Assembly (NCBI RefSeq): GCF_022965805.1
Contig: NC_133115.1
Coordinates: 32,603,321 to 32,667,320, forward strand
Length of the DNA: 64,000 nt
Direction of reading: 5' to 3'
DNA from: Primulina eburnea
Lineage: Eukaryota > Streptophyta > Magnoliopsida > Lamiales > Gesneriaceae
Each line of letters opens with the position of its first letter. Within the stretch, counting starts at the first letter, position 1. The notes under the pieces were generated by a model. It worked only from the letters and a program-made list of their open reading frames with translations, did no database searches and was not told the DNA's origin. Made by a program: the position numbers and the translations under genes. Below are positions 14,501-26,089 of this stretch, piece by piece.

Positions 14501-17500
14501 CTGATTACGGTTTACTCTCTGTTTCCAATTATTGAAGTGTATAATTGGAGGAATCCTGAGCATAATGCATTCATAGTGTGTTATTTACATAGACTAATAT
14601 AGGTTTCTATGACAATATTTCAGGCTCACATTTATCGTGATAATGGCCAGAGACATGGGAAACAATCAACCTTATATGGCGCCAAGTGCGCTGCATTTCT
14701 CTCAAACATTGACGAGCGTTCTTCAGTAACAGTGAAATTCTTGAATGAAAATTATACTTTACCTCCATGGTCAGTGAGCATATTGCCAGACTGCAGTAAT
14801 ATTGCTTTTAATACTGCTAAGGTATATCAGCAATTCAGCATTATCATATGATGTAAAATTTCAACTTCTTTTAAATATGAGATGCATTTCCTAGCTGCAT
14901 CACATTTTGGGTGATGGTTTCATTTAGTTCTTGATATCGTCATTTCAGGTGAGGGTTGGTGGGGGATCTGTTATCTGATGCTTGTGAACTGCTTGAAAAA
15001 ATATATGTAGCTTGGTAATCTTTTTGTTAGTGGTTGGGAGGATGGTTTTAGTTTATACTAAGTGGTTATTTCAAGTGGTAAGGAAATATAACAATGATCA
15101 AACAACAATGATTACTATTTTAGTAAGACAAATTATAACATCTTATTAATGTTACTAGAAACTTCAGAGGAAGATTTAAATCAGACGACTTCAAATCCAT
15201 CAAACTTATTTGGGTACTGTTATAGAAAGTCTTGTCTGTAAAAGATTATTGCTAAAATATTGTCTTTAAGATCGAAATGAGTAATACCCATCACAATAAC
15301 AAAAACTCGAAGTGCTTTTATCAATGACAGACAAATCTAGATCATTGTCTAATAGTTAATTAGTTGATGGAGGAGTTGAGAAAAAAAAAGTGAGTTTTTA
15401 AAGTCGACTTAAGAAAACTTATGACAATGTGGATTTGAGTTTTTGGAGTGTGTTTCGACCGCGTCATTCTCTATGCTTATTAATAGAAGGCCTAGGGGTG
15501 AATTTAAGGGTGAGAAAGGTCTTAAGCAATGTAATCTGCTTTCCCCATTCCTGTTTAAATTGGTAGTAGATGTGTTGGGCAGATTGATCGATACATCTAA
15601 GTCAATGAAGGTTATCCCGGGTCTACAAGTAGGAAGAGACGTGTGAGAGAAACTTTTCTCATTATATATTTGGGGATTCATCTAGGCAGAAATCCGTTGA
15701 AAATCTCGTTTTGAGAATATGTTATGTGAGAATATGTTCTGTCTAAGATGTTGAAGAAACTAGCGAATTGGAAGAAAGCATTTTTGTTTAGAAGGGGGCA
15801 TATTGACCTTGATCTCAGAGCATTGCTGAATGCTTTCCAATGTACTTCATGTCTGTTTTTAGGATTCCATGGGGTATAGCGGAGATTATGGAGAAGATTA
15901 TGAGGGATTTTTATGGGATGGATCTGATGGAGATCTACATTGTCACTTGGTTGCGTGGGAACAGGTTTGTAAACCAAAAGAAGTAAGGGGTGTGGGTATT
16001 GGGAACATTTGTCTGAGGAAGGGTGGTGGAGATTTTCTTCTGAGACATAGACTTTATGGAAGAAGGCTATAGTGAGCAAATACGTACATGATTAACAGGA
16101 TAATGGTTGGGATGCGGACCTAGCAAGAAATGCTAGGTTTTTGGAGGATGGTGGTGGGGGGTTTCTCTTTCAAGATCTTTACACATTGTTATTTCGGATA
16201 TTTTCTGGTCATAACATGCCTATTTCTCATTCTATTCAGTCGGACACTTCTTCCTTCTTATTTTATTTCTTGGGATTTGCATTTTCAGTGGGATTTGAGG
16301 GATGAGAAATTGGATGCTATTTGGTTTAACATGCCTATTTCTCGTTTTATTCTATTTGGTTTATCTGTTGATGAATGCATTCATTTTAAAGTAATAATAT
16401 TATTAATAAGATATCGTTCTTATAAAAAAAAATATAGTTATCTCAGGTGTAAGACACTCGAAGGCACACTAGTGCCTTGGAGTTTGTCTCAAGGCGAGAT
16501 GCACTAGAATTTAGAATTTTTAGAATCTATTTATTCTAGAAAATTGTGTTGCATATCATCAAATTAATATTTTCTTAATAATTGAAACCACAACCAAACA
16601 AATATAAATTAGTTTGTGTGTAAATATGAATGACTATTGCATGGAATTGCAATTCAAATGGGATTTAAATCCCTAAATTTAAAGCACACAAAATTGAACA
16701 CTGGCCGAGCCTCGCTGGAGCCATGTTCTTTTACGACGTTTTAAAAGCTGTTGTCAGGCTAAAAACTTGTATTTTCAGTTACTCATTGGAATACTGTGCT
16801 TTTAATCGTTGACATTTGAACAGGTTGGGGCACAAACTTCAATCAAGACATTTGGCTTTGATGTTAATCCTGACTTAGTTGACATTGTGCCTTTGACATT
16901 GATGACACCATTTCACATTGCCTACATCTCAGAAACCTGGAGTTCTGTTAATGAGCCAATTGGTGTCTGGGGTGACAGAAATTTTACATACCCAGGCATT
17001 CTGGAGCATTTGAATGTAACGAAAGACCAAACCGATTATCTATGGTATACAACCAGGTGCATACTGAAGAGTAGGACCATATATACGGCTGTAGAAGTTT
17101 GGCTTTCGCTAAGACTTGTTTAATTCATGAAACTCTTGTTCATTTCAAGGAAAAAACAAACTTGCACTTTTTTTGTAAAAGTAAAAAAAAAACATCCCAT
17201 GGTCGTGGCAGGGGGTTTGGCTTGATTCATACTAGTTCATATATCAAAAACAAGAGGAGAGAGACTAAGTTAAATGTTATTTTGTAAAGTAGACAAGGTG
17301 TGCTAATCAGCTTGATTTCAGCTCAGAAAAATCTTGATTGAGCTACACTAGAACTATAAATGTGCAACTTTTTTCGGGTTACACAAACTGTATTACTACG
17401 TCCTAGAGTGTTTTTCGTATATGCATTCCCATCTTATTCTTTTAATGGTCAGTTATACTGATGTCAATTGTGTCTCTTAATGCCATGTAGAATTTATATT

Positions 17501-20500
17501 TCTGATGAAGAAATCTCATTTTGGGAAGAGAATCAAGTAACTCCAAGGCTTACTATTGACAGCATGCGGGATTTTGTGTATATATTTATCAACCGAAAAT
17601 TTGCAGGTGCTCTCTCTCTTTCTCTCTCTGTCTCTCTCTGCGGGAGTTAAATGCGTGTAGGTTGTGCTTGTGACATGTGCATATTCGTTAACTGCATCAA
17701 TGTTCTGGATGCGATAATCGGGAAATTAATTATGCAGTTGCCGACTGCTCTATTGGAATTTTTTGGCGAATTTGGCTGTTTATGAAAATGAGAACATAAC
17801 ACTGGAAACTGAAGAATGCATAGCAGCTTTTGATTCTTTTCCATTTGTGTATGATCACAATAACATATCGTTTAATGCTGAAATTTGATTCTTGAAAACA
17901 TTATAAGCATGTAATGAAACAACATTACCACATTTGTGTTTTGAATTCGAATGCCAGTTATTTCTTTCAATGCCATGCCACAAAGATGTGTTGCATATCA
18001 CTAAAATGGCCTGAAATACTCTACTGATAGTGCCCTACTTAATATGCCTCTGTAGTTTTTGACAGATGGTGGAAAAATCTAAGCCTTTATCTCGGGCTTG
18101 ATGTTTGCATTTAGGAACCTTTTTTAAGGCTCAAGAGAAATAAGAGGATGAACAAATAGGCTTGTCATTCAGGTTAAATTATGAGTTCAAATTATCTTTA
18201 GTTATTTATAACCTGAAAAAATAGTGCTGTGTTCTTATTATTACAACCTTAAAAGGAATGGCTTCTTGTGCATCTAGGATGATATTCTTTTATTCATTGT
18301 TAAAATATACATATCGATGAAAGTAAGTACTGTTAGGTCATTTTCATCTTTCTTGAAAAAACTGCAGTTGCTGTTGTGTCGATTTGAAAATACGTTATAA
18401 ATTTATATCTCGAATATTTTGTCCCTGTTTTCGGTGGCTCTGTTTAAATTCAACATTTAACATCATTTCCTTCTTGCCATTTATTGGTTTTTTTTTTCTA
18501 AATCAAAGCTACTGCAAAAGGTAAATGGAAAAAGGTTGATCATCCTGTTGACCTTGTTCAAGGATACAATGATATAACATTGTTATCTCTAACCGTGGGG
18601 TTGCAGGTAATTTTTTGATAGCCCACCTTTTCTGAGGTTAATTGTGATTTTATGTAACAGTTTAAGCTTTAATGTTAACTTGATGGAACGAAAATGGTTA
18701 TCGTGTACCATCTACTAACTGCATATATCGTTAAAAATTGATGATAGAAATACTCCTGGAAAATAATTTATACCCAATCATAATACCACAAATGTTTATT
18801 CAAGTTTTATCTCTTCAATACTGACTACTAGTGTCAAATTGTATGAATGGTTCTATCAGATGCTTGATGATCATTTTCTTAATGAAAGATTGAATTTTAA
18901 ATCAAACGACACTCATCTTCTTGCTTCAGAATTATGGCGCCTTTCTTGAGAAGGACGGAGCAGGGTTTAGGGGCCAAATAAAGCTTACAGGGTGTAAAAA
19001 TGGAGATCTTAATCTTACAGAATCAATGTGGACCTATCAGGTACTACATTTTACTCCTTGATTTATGCTGCATGCAGCATTCGTGTAATTAATAACACAA
19101 AAAATTGTGCTTATCTTTACTCTTGAAGTTTGCTCAAAATTCAGCAAAGTCAAAATGACAGCTATAGATTTTAACTCCCGCAAAACTTAAGATTTTATTT
19201 GTCTTAGACAACGTCTTGGTTCTATATTATGCCTTTTCAAGGTTTAGGAGTGTAGGAATGAGTATGAGATGAGGCTCATATTGGGTTAGCCTACGGCAGG
19301 AGTTGACTGATCTTTAAGTTCGTATTTTCTTTAAGTTCGTATTTTGAGGGATTATTTCAATGAAATCAAGTTCATACAAACTTCACTAAAAATTATAGGG
19401 GACCAGTTCTAAGAAACCACAGCATACTACTTCTCCTTATTTTTTATGTCATCCTCAAGTTGTTTGAATCATCTGATGCGTCTCATCTTGTCCTGAGAAG
19501 TTCGTTTCTTGGTTAGCAAAAAAGATTAACTTTCTTAAAGCCGGTGATCTCCAGCATAATTTGAACGAATTCATCATCATTAGACCAATATGAAGATGAA
19601 AAAATTAGTTTCATCAGGAGTAGTTTCAAGGTTCCAAAGAGAGATCAATATGAAGATGAAAGAATCGTGCAAACGAAGGATTGTGTGCAATACTGATAGT
19701 ACTGTACATCAAAAGAAGATTTATGGCCATTTAGAAGATTTTGATAAAAAGTTTTATCCTCAGATTCAGACATCAACTTTCATATCTATGTACAAAGACA
19801 TCACTCAACTAACCTAATATGTTCATTCTTTTATACGTGAGTGATTGGGTCTTCAATTGATATATGTGAGAGATTGGATCTTCAATTGATTGAACTCTGA
19901 AGAAATTTTTTAAATCTGAATTATGAAGTGAAGGTTTTGGTATTGTAAGATCGTCTCTCTTCTGTATTGACGCTCATTTCTAGGTTCTAATGATGATCCA
20001 ATATATCCTTTCTAACCGTTTAGATTAAGATTTAAAAAAAAAAATCATCGGGAAAGCTGTCTTGTTTTTTTTCCAAATGTTTGCTTGTGATCTCAGCTGA
20101 TTGACAGCTCTAGTGGCCAAGACTTTTGTCCCAGAAGGAAGGCTTATTTTCTATGAGCTCTGTTCTGCTCTTGGCTGAGACACATTCAACTTCCTTTAAT
20201 TAAGATGCAGCCTTGAGTTCTCTCTGTCAATTATCTCTATAAAAGGATTCCTATGTGCTGGTCTTAAAGGTTTAAAGCATAATTGCATAACTTACACATT
20301 TAATTAAACATGTTGATAATAAAATAAATTAGTTTGTTATTGTCAAAACAAATATATTACCGTTTCATGGACAAACAATTATTAAAGTAGGAAAAGGATT
20401 CAGACTCCAGCAAGCTCCAAGAATAATTACATTATATGTTTATGATTTGTTTGTCATAGGTGCAAAACCCTTAACCCTTTCTGGAAAGAATGTAGCTTGT

Positions 20501-23500
20501 ATTTGAGATGTTAGACTACGAGGAGATGAAGTTTTCTTGGATATGGAGGCCTGTCTATGTTCTGCTAGGATTTTCATTTCATGGAAGAAATATGCTTGAG
20601 AGATTTAGTTTCTGAAAAGGCATATTCTGAAGTTTACAGAAGCTTGGCTGGTAGTTTATATATAACTGCACTAGGACCATAGTGACTTGAAGGAATCAAC
20701 TGACTTGTATTTTGTTTAACCCACAATAAAGTGGAAATAGTGATTGGGTTAGATCAGTTGTTGACATGAAAAATACCTCTGATTTATGTCTTTCCTTCAA
20801 CTGTAGATTTGTTTCACAAAATTGTGAGAAGTAAAATGTCCAGCTAAATTGATAGCTGAGGCAGAATATATCTCTACGGTAACAACAGTGATGCTAGAAA
20901 TCTGCCTTAGGAAGTTACTTGTTGATTTGGGACAAAAACAATCTAAGCTCGCTTCAAAAAATCGTTGTTATAAGCCAGCTGTTTCTCTAGCAAGAGATGC
21001 TGAAAATAATGGTGATGTTGTTAGCATGATTTATTTCAATTTAGGAATAGATTGCGGATATTTGTCACTGAAGCATTGCCAAAAGGCAATTTTTGAGTTT
21101 TCAGTTTTACTGGAGTTTCAAGAAAAATACATCTGGGAGTGTGGAGATTGGAGTTTTTTGCTCAAATTCAAGGGAGTCAAGCATTGGTTCTAGTTTTCAG
21201 CTCCTACCAAATGGAACACATGTTGGTCAAAGTGCCTCTTAATCTTTGTGACTTCTTTTCAAAATGTTAGGCTGCAAGGATTCTATTATTTCTAGAACAT
21301 TATAGATCTTATCCGAAACTTGTATTTTGTGGGTTTGTTTCACTGAATCATATTCGTTCAACTTCATTAGAAAATAGTCTTTTTTTTAACAGAATTCAAT
21401 GATAGGATGATCTCTTTTTGGCCATGTATCCTGACGAGGAATAGTGGACATGAATAAAATTTTTAGGAGTCACAATAAGGGTCTCATGGGGGATGGACAG
21501 TTTGAGAAACTGAACCTTAAATCCAACAAATGCAACTCATCACTGACACAAACTAATGGTAGAATTTAAGATGAATTATGCACTACGGTGTTGTAGGTAA
21601 CGTGCGCCTTATATTAGGACCTTTGTCGTTGCAGTTTGTAAGAGGATGTTCTTATTATACCTTTCATAATCCAAACAAAGCAGAAAAAAAAATAAACTTA
21701 CTAGCATGCTTCAATCTAACTGCAGGTAGGGCTTAAGGGCGAGTTTTTGAAAATCTACGCAAGTGATAAAAATGAAAGCATGGAATGGACTGAATTACCT
21801 CATGATGTAACTCCAACCAGATTTTCTTGGTACAAGGTACCAATGCAAGATCAAACTTTTTCATTTATTACATTTTCAAGTGATTTTTTTAAAAAACAAA
21901 TTTTAAATTAGCGGCACACCAAATTATACTATCTGAAAATTCTGAATCTATGCCTCGAAGAACTTTTTAACTTGTAAGCTCAGGGTAAATTTGTGGTTGA
22001 TACTATTTGAATGAAAAACAAGGATCTCGACGTTACAGAATCTCAGCTTCCTGTTATCTCAACTAATTGACTGAAATGTCATTGGGCATAGAAATTAATA
22101 TTGTTCATGCATTCTTGGGTCTGGTAGGTGAAGAATCAGACCCTATCAACTCGAAATTTGAAGTGAAACATCTCTTTCGAGAGACTGTTGTGTGGGCATG
22201 CGACTCTTTACTCAACGAAATTCCATCTTTGAAACACCCCTCTCTCCTCCTCTCGTCTATCAATCAGAAGATGAAAGTACGGATCTCAATATTTGGACAT
22301 AAACTTATAATCTAATCATGTGCCATTTGAGATTTAATCAGGTGTCTGGTTGAGCTGTCATTAATTTCTTTATTGATCACTATAGCCTTTTAAAAAAACA
22401 TTGGCTCTTTCTAAGCATTTTTGGGTGTCAATATCAACTATTACAACTAACAGCCACTCACCAAGTATAGAGAATCTGAAGATGATGGTGGTTCTCTCTC
22501 TATCTTCCGTATTGATGTTGGATCAGATGATGTATCAAATTCAGCCCTTTAATTGTTGAACAATAAAGCATATTGAGAAGATAATTGACGAATTCGAATT
22601 GTCTACCCCTTTCATGTCAAGCAAAACAATCCCTTTCTGTTCTCGTCGAATGGAGACATTTTTTTAATCTCAGAATGATAATATCTCGAAATTTTGATAA
22701 TTGTCTATAGTGGTTTCCTTTGAAAAAATTTCTTCTCCTTGGGATATATACTTTGACCTATCCTACAAACATCTATTTTTAAGATTCTTGTCACTCATTT
22801 TTTTTGTCTGTTTATTTTTCATCATCCAGACGCATTTTGATACCCCTTCTGTGGTAGATCCTGTTGCTCTTGATTTGAGTAGCATGGGAAAGGGTCAAGT
22901 GTGGGTCAATGGTCACCACATAGGAAGATATTGGACTTTAAATGCCCCCAAGGATGGATGCCAAACTTGTGATTATCGAGGAACCTATGATTCCGATAAG
23001 TGTGTAACAAACTGTGGGGATCCTACTCAATCTTGGTATTCTTCAAGACAAACTTATTCATTAACTGATTCTTTGTTCCCAAGTTTTATCCAATAACTTG
23101 AAATGGACATTAATTCAATTTTGGGGGATCTCAAATCCTCATACATGTACAGGTACCATATACCAAGATCATGGCTGCGGGCATCAGACAATTTACTTGT
23201 CATCTTTGAGGAGACAGAAAAGAACCCATTTAAGATTTCTATCAAATCACATTTCACAGAAACCATTTGTGCTAAAATATCGGAGGATCATTATCCTCCT
23301 CTAAAGGTGTGGTCACATCCAAAGATCAGTAATGGAACAATTTCACTTCATTCTGCGGTACCTGAAATGCACTTGAAATGTGATTCTGGGAGAAAAATCT
23401 CCTCTATCGAGTTTGCAAGTTATGGAACACCACAAGGCAGCTGCCAGAAATTTTCAAGAGGTGACTGTCATGCACCAAATTCATTCTCGGTTGTGTCTCA

Positions 23501-24196
23501 GGTAAGTATTACTCTTCGATAAACTAAAGTTTGTAGTTACAGGACCGTTGCCCAACTGAACAACTTGCTGAATGTCACTCGACACTTGGTGGGAAGAATT
23601 TTCTTCATGTTTGGTGGAATAACCAATGTGACTGATAAAATATTAACCATAGAAGTAAGGCATCATTTGATTTTTTTATGAGTGAGAAATTTTCTTCAAA
23701 TCAAATTATTCTCAATGCATTTTCTCTTTTTTGCCATCTGTTCATGTGCTAAATGGATATTTGTGAACATAAACAAATTTTGAAGACTTATCTTTCAAAC
23801 AGCATCTCAATTTTCTCTTTAAAAAAATTAATTGGAAGGGAAACAGGCACGTAGTTTAATTCTAAGAATGTACCTTCCTAAAGTTTGATATTAGTTTTTC
23901 CTATGGGAAGAAAAAAATACGGACTCCTTGAAGACACGTGATTTTCAGAGTCAGTTTATTTGTTTACCTTCTAAACAAGATTGTTACCTCTCATGGTCAA
24001 GTCAACAGCTGCCCTTCATGCTTTAAGCCATTCTTTTCCTTAATCTTTCCAGGCTTGTTTGGGAGAACAGAGTTGTTCCATTGGCGTATCAAATGCGGTA
24101 TTTGGAGGAGACCCATGTCGTGGTGTTGTCAAAACTTTATCTGTGGAAATGAAATGCTCTCTTACATCCCCCATTGGTTCTGCACTAATTAAATGA
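2537..24196 (+). CDS. BGAL9: Beta-galactosidase, GH35, BGAL9-like, 19 exons, complete
   Basis: A secreted exo-beta-galactosidase that removes terminal galactose from cell-wall polysaccharides or glycoproteins in the apoplast. Exons: 2537-2710, 4707-4802, 4877-4989, 6621-6687, 8072-8164, 8279-8422, 8610-8698, 12376-12481, 12776-12863, 13010-13131, 14624-14821, 16824-17056, 17491-17606, 18509-18606, 18930-19040, 21726-21836, 22830-23035, 23153-23501, 24053-24196. All junctions are GT-AG, phases agree, and the sum is 2658 nt (885 aa), close to the length of Arabidopsis BGAL9. A hydrophobic signal peptide covers residues 1-21, followed by [14 protein letters not shown]. Catalytic residues are E185 (IENEYG, acid/base) and E254 (FWTENWVGW, nucleophile). 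The C-terminus (about 795-880) is a cysteine-containing SUEL-type galactose-binding lectin domain. No stop or frameshift was seen despite heavy intron invasion. The exon 14 acceptor (CAAAG) is the weakest junction. Confidence 0.95.
3958..4376 (-). mobile_element. Short 5'-truncated LINE (3' end only) in BGAL9 intron 1
   Basis: On the minus strand the sequence encodes the LINE ORF2 tail ([20 protein letters not shown]), matching [17 protein letters not shown] in the longer LINE at 8967-11067. An A/T-rich 3' tail lies at its left end. It is bracketed by a 13-bp direct repeat TAGGATTCCAATA (3945-3957 and 4377-4389), a typical LINE target-site duplication. Confidence 0.85.
5940..6325 (+). mobile_element. 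RTE-type non-LTR retrotransposon 3' relic in BGAL9 intron 3
   Basis: The translation around 5960-6110 reads [19 protein letters not shown], then [17 protein letters not shown]. This is the familiar tail of RTE-clade ORFs (RMLRWM.GHTR.D.IRN...I..KM.E.RLRWFGHV). It is followed by AGCCGGCCCCACTTAGTGGG and a TTGTTGTTATTAT tail, the characteristic RTE 3' end. Stops and frameshifts interrupt it. The 5' boundary is approximate. Confidence 0.75.
8967..11067 (+). mobile_element. 5'-truncated L1-type LINE in BGAL9 intron 7, exact 15-bp TSD
   Basis: The element is flanked by a perfect 15-bp direct repeat ATAATATATGTTACC (8952-8966 and 11068-11082). It starts inside the reverse transcriptase ([13 protein letters not shown]) and ends in a short A-rich tail after a 3' UTR of about 120 bp. 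It lies in the same orientation as BGAL9 and accounts for much of the 3.7-kb intron. The perfect TSD and long residual ORF point to fairly recent insertion. Confidence 0.93.
9111..10946 (+). pseudogene. LINE ORF2 remnant: reverse transcriptase plus zf-RVT region
   Basis: A 611-codon open frame. It has the RT segment [19 protein letters not shown] and the catalytic motif LQFADD (about residues 72-77), then a linker typical of plant L1 elements ([29 protein letters not shown]). Next is a zinc-binding RT-associated domain ([14 protein letters not shown] ... [19 protein letters not shown]) and the tail [17 protein letters not shown]. The sequence just upstream ([13 protein letters not shown]) is joined through a frameshift with two stops near 9072-9077. 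The endonuclease domain is missing, so it cannot mobilise itself. The first ATG is not a real start. Confidence 0.9.
11400..11910 (-). mobile_element. Copia RNase H relic in BGAL9 intron 7
   Basis: The minus-strand translation gives [20 protein letters not shown], then [17 protein letters not shown] ... [15 protein letters not shown] ... [11 protein letters not shown]. This is the RNase H to C-terminal end of a Copia polyprotein (WRSKKQ, H.DIDCHFIREK, ADILTKGL). Stops and shifts break it. LTR boundaries are not apparent. Confidence 0.8.
13622..14411. mobile_element. PIF/Harbinger-type MITE in BGAL9 intron 10 (790 bp)
   Basis: Terminal inverted repeats GGCCATCCAC and GTGGATGCCC are flanked by TAA on both sides (13619-13621 and 14412-14414), the trinucleotide TSD of PIF/Harbinger elements. 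No transposase is present. A second member lies at 49353-49978. The two share end sequences, the GCGCGTCTCA...CACGCT block and the ACAAATCAATGGTGT block. Confidence 0.8.
14104..14162. repeat. Perfect 28-bp inverted repeat inside the MITE
   Basis: Two 28-bp arms (14104-14131 and 14135-14162) are exact reverse complements around a 3-base loop CGC. The arms contain CACTAAAATAGTGAAGAGC. Transcribed as part of BGAL9 intron 10, this would fold into a long perfect hairpin. Confidence 0.9.
15385..16436 (+). mobile_element. Degenerate LINE relic in BGAL9 intron 11
   Basis: Fragments in several frames match plant LINE ORF2: [16 protein letters not shown] near 15400, [20 protein letters not shown] (15502-15560), [20 protein letters not shown] (15900-15960) and [19 protein letters not shown]. 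Many stops separate them. A poly-A-like stretch at 16426-16435 is the 3' tail. It resembles the minus-strand LINE at 29836-31336 more than the one at 8967-11067. Confidence 0.8.
17607..17640 (+). repeat. CT-rich microsatellite at start of BGAL9 intron 13
   Basis: Interrupted (CT)n immediately after the exon 13 donor. Low-complexity polypyrimidine; no function inferred. Confidence 0.8.
20390..21000 (+). mobile_element. Degenerate Copia relic (RT to RNase H) in BGAL9 intron 15
   Basis: Readable remnants: [20 protein letters not shown] (degenerate YVDDL), FISWKKYA (FISQKKYA), [10 protein letters not shown] (YRSLVGSLLYL), and [20 protein letters not shown] then LLVDLGQKQ (STAEAEYIA...LRKLL.DLG). 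Stops lie between most of them. Sequence at 19560-20390 and 21000-21200 may belong to the same element, but no LTRs were found. Confidence 0.7.
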
Positions 24197-26089
24197 TAAC
24201 CTCGAGTCCAAACCTTGTAAAGGTAAATAAGTTGTCATGCTGCAGGCAGTGCATGAGTTGGCCAAACCTTGTAAAGGTAAATAATATCTATGATAATGGA
24301 TCCATTTGATATATATGTGTGTGCTCCTGCGCATACGCAAGGTGTAACAGATCTGCAGTCATTCTATTTTTAGCTTCTAACTCAAACTTAAACTCGAATG
24401 AAATGACCAAAGGGAACATTCCAAAAATTGTTGCAGTCCCACTATTTTTCTGTTTCCCAGCCGTTCGCTCACAACCAATTAAAAAGATTCCTAGAACATT
24501 AAATTTTTCGTTTTTTTTTTTGGATTCTGATTAGTTATTCTCATACATCCATTAAAATAAATCATAATTAATATTCAAAAGATAACTTTCTAACAACTCA
24601 GAAGTCGTGAAAATAGTATTTTAACATAAACTCGAATGAATGTCAAAAATAAAATAAACAATTCAAATTAGATAGCATGATTAGTTGGTGTAAATTTAAG
24701 TTTGTGTGGTGTGAGAGAGACATCTTTGAAAAATATCACTTGCTAGAAAATCATTATTATTCGAGTATCTATTACTATCTATTAAGAATCTCTTTAATAG
24801 AGACAAAAATATTGATCTTTTTATTTATTTCCCAAGTTTGTCCTTATTTTATATCACAATTACATTTTTCTTTTTATTTTTTTTTTAATTTCTAAAAAAC
24901 TTTTTTTATTTTTTTTTAAAATCACAACTATTCAAATAGCGTTTAAGTCTCTCGATAATTTGTCAAATTTCACTTTAGTCTATAGATAATTATAAAAAAA
25001 ACTGTACCACACGCACAACGTGTGCAAAGTATCTAGTATGAATAAAATAGCTAGACTGTTTTTTAGTAACATTTTGTCGTTTTTGCATGGAAAAATAAAA
25101 GGTTAAAAGATTAGTTGACGGTAAATTTTGTTTTCCAATTACCATAAAGTGGGTGAAATTACGTTTACAAATTGGATTAATCGCAATTCGCAAGTGTGAC
25201 TACATCTTATGCGTCCATTTTGGCCACATATTATTATCAAATTACAGTCATTAGAATTGAAAAATAGATGAAATGGAGAATGTTTAATCTCTTTTAAAAA
25301 ATGTCGAACATATAGTAGGATACGGTCGTTATAATTATGGTTGTCTAGTTTTAAGTTTTGCTTTAATACTTAGAATAATGCTATAGGTACAACCAAAATA
25401 TCATACAACGATATGTACAACAATAATATCGTGATATTTTATTATTATATCGTGAGATTTTGTTATTATTTCGAGAGATTTTGTATTGAATTTATCGTTA
25501 GATTTTGATAAATGAAATTTTTGTATTGGATTTTTTGTGTTGTAAGAATTGTTGTATAGATTTGGTTGTACATATAGCATTACTCTAATACTTGTATTGT
25601 GTGTTGATAAAACTTTTCAAGGGTAAAAGAAGAGACTGAATTTGGGATGCTCAAAACGTCCCTGAGTCCACTGATCATTATCCTTCGTGCACGTTTCTTG
25701 TTAACCATGTTATAGAAACATTTGGCCCTTCTGTCCTCAGATTTTGTTGGAACACATGATTTAGTGAGCGTCCACAAACGTTGCTTGAGACACCATGGGC
25801 AAAGACCTCTCCCGTCTAATCATTCACATTCATCATTATAGTATTGCATGCAAGTGAGTAGACTGAAGTTTATATTGAAGGCATGGAAAATTGATGTAGA
25901 TTCTTCCCAAACAGGAAGGAATTTTAATGTACGTTTGTTACACAGGTGATCTAAAAAGTTACAGTAACCTAACTTGGAAAACTTTTATAGTCCTCTTCAA
26001 GAAAAAGAACGAAAATCTCTGTTGATCCAAACACTACAAACTTGAAGCAACTACACAAAACTGCGGGTATGCATTCAGATACCAAGATT
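24197..26089. other. Intergenic region between convergent BGAL9 and METTL13-like genes
   Basis: It holds the two 3' UTRs and AT-rich spacer, including a T-rich stretch around 24850-24920 and one MITE (25373-25585). No other gene was recognised. Confidence 0.6.
25373..25585. mobile_element. Small MITE with MULE-like ends (213 bp)
   Basis: Terminal inverted repeats of about 22 bp with two mismatches (GAATAATGCTATAGGTACAA against GAGTAATGCTATATGTACAA). They are flanked by TAATACTTA (25364-25372) and TAATACTTG (25586-25594), eight of nine bases identical. A 9-bp target duplication suggests a Mutator-like origin; an 8-bp hAT duplication is the alternative. Confidence 0.7.

Noticed and set aside
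22067..22315. 82-codon open frame in BGAL9 intron 16
   Set aside because: No recognisable domain and it lies fully inside an intron bounded by good splice sites; perhaps a transposon scrap.
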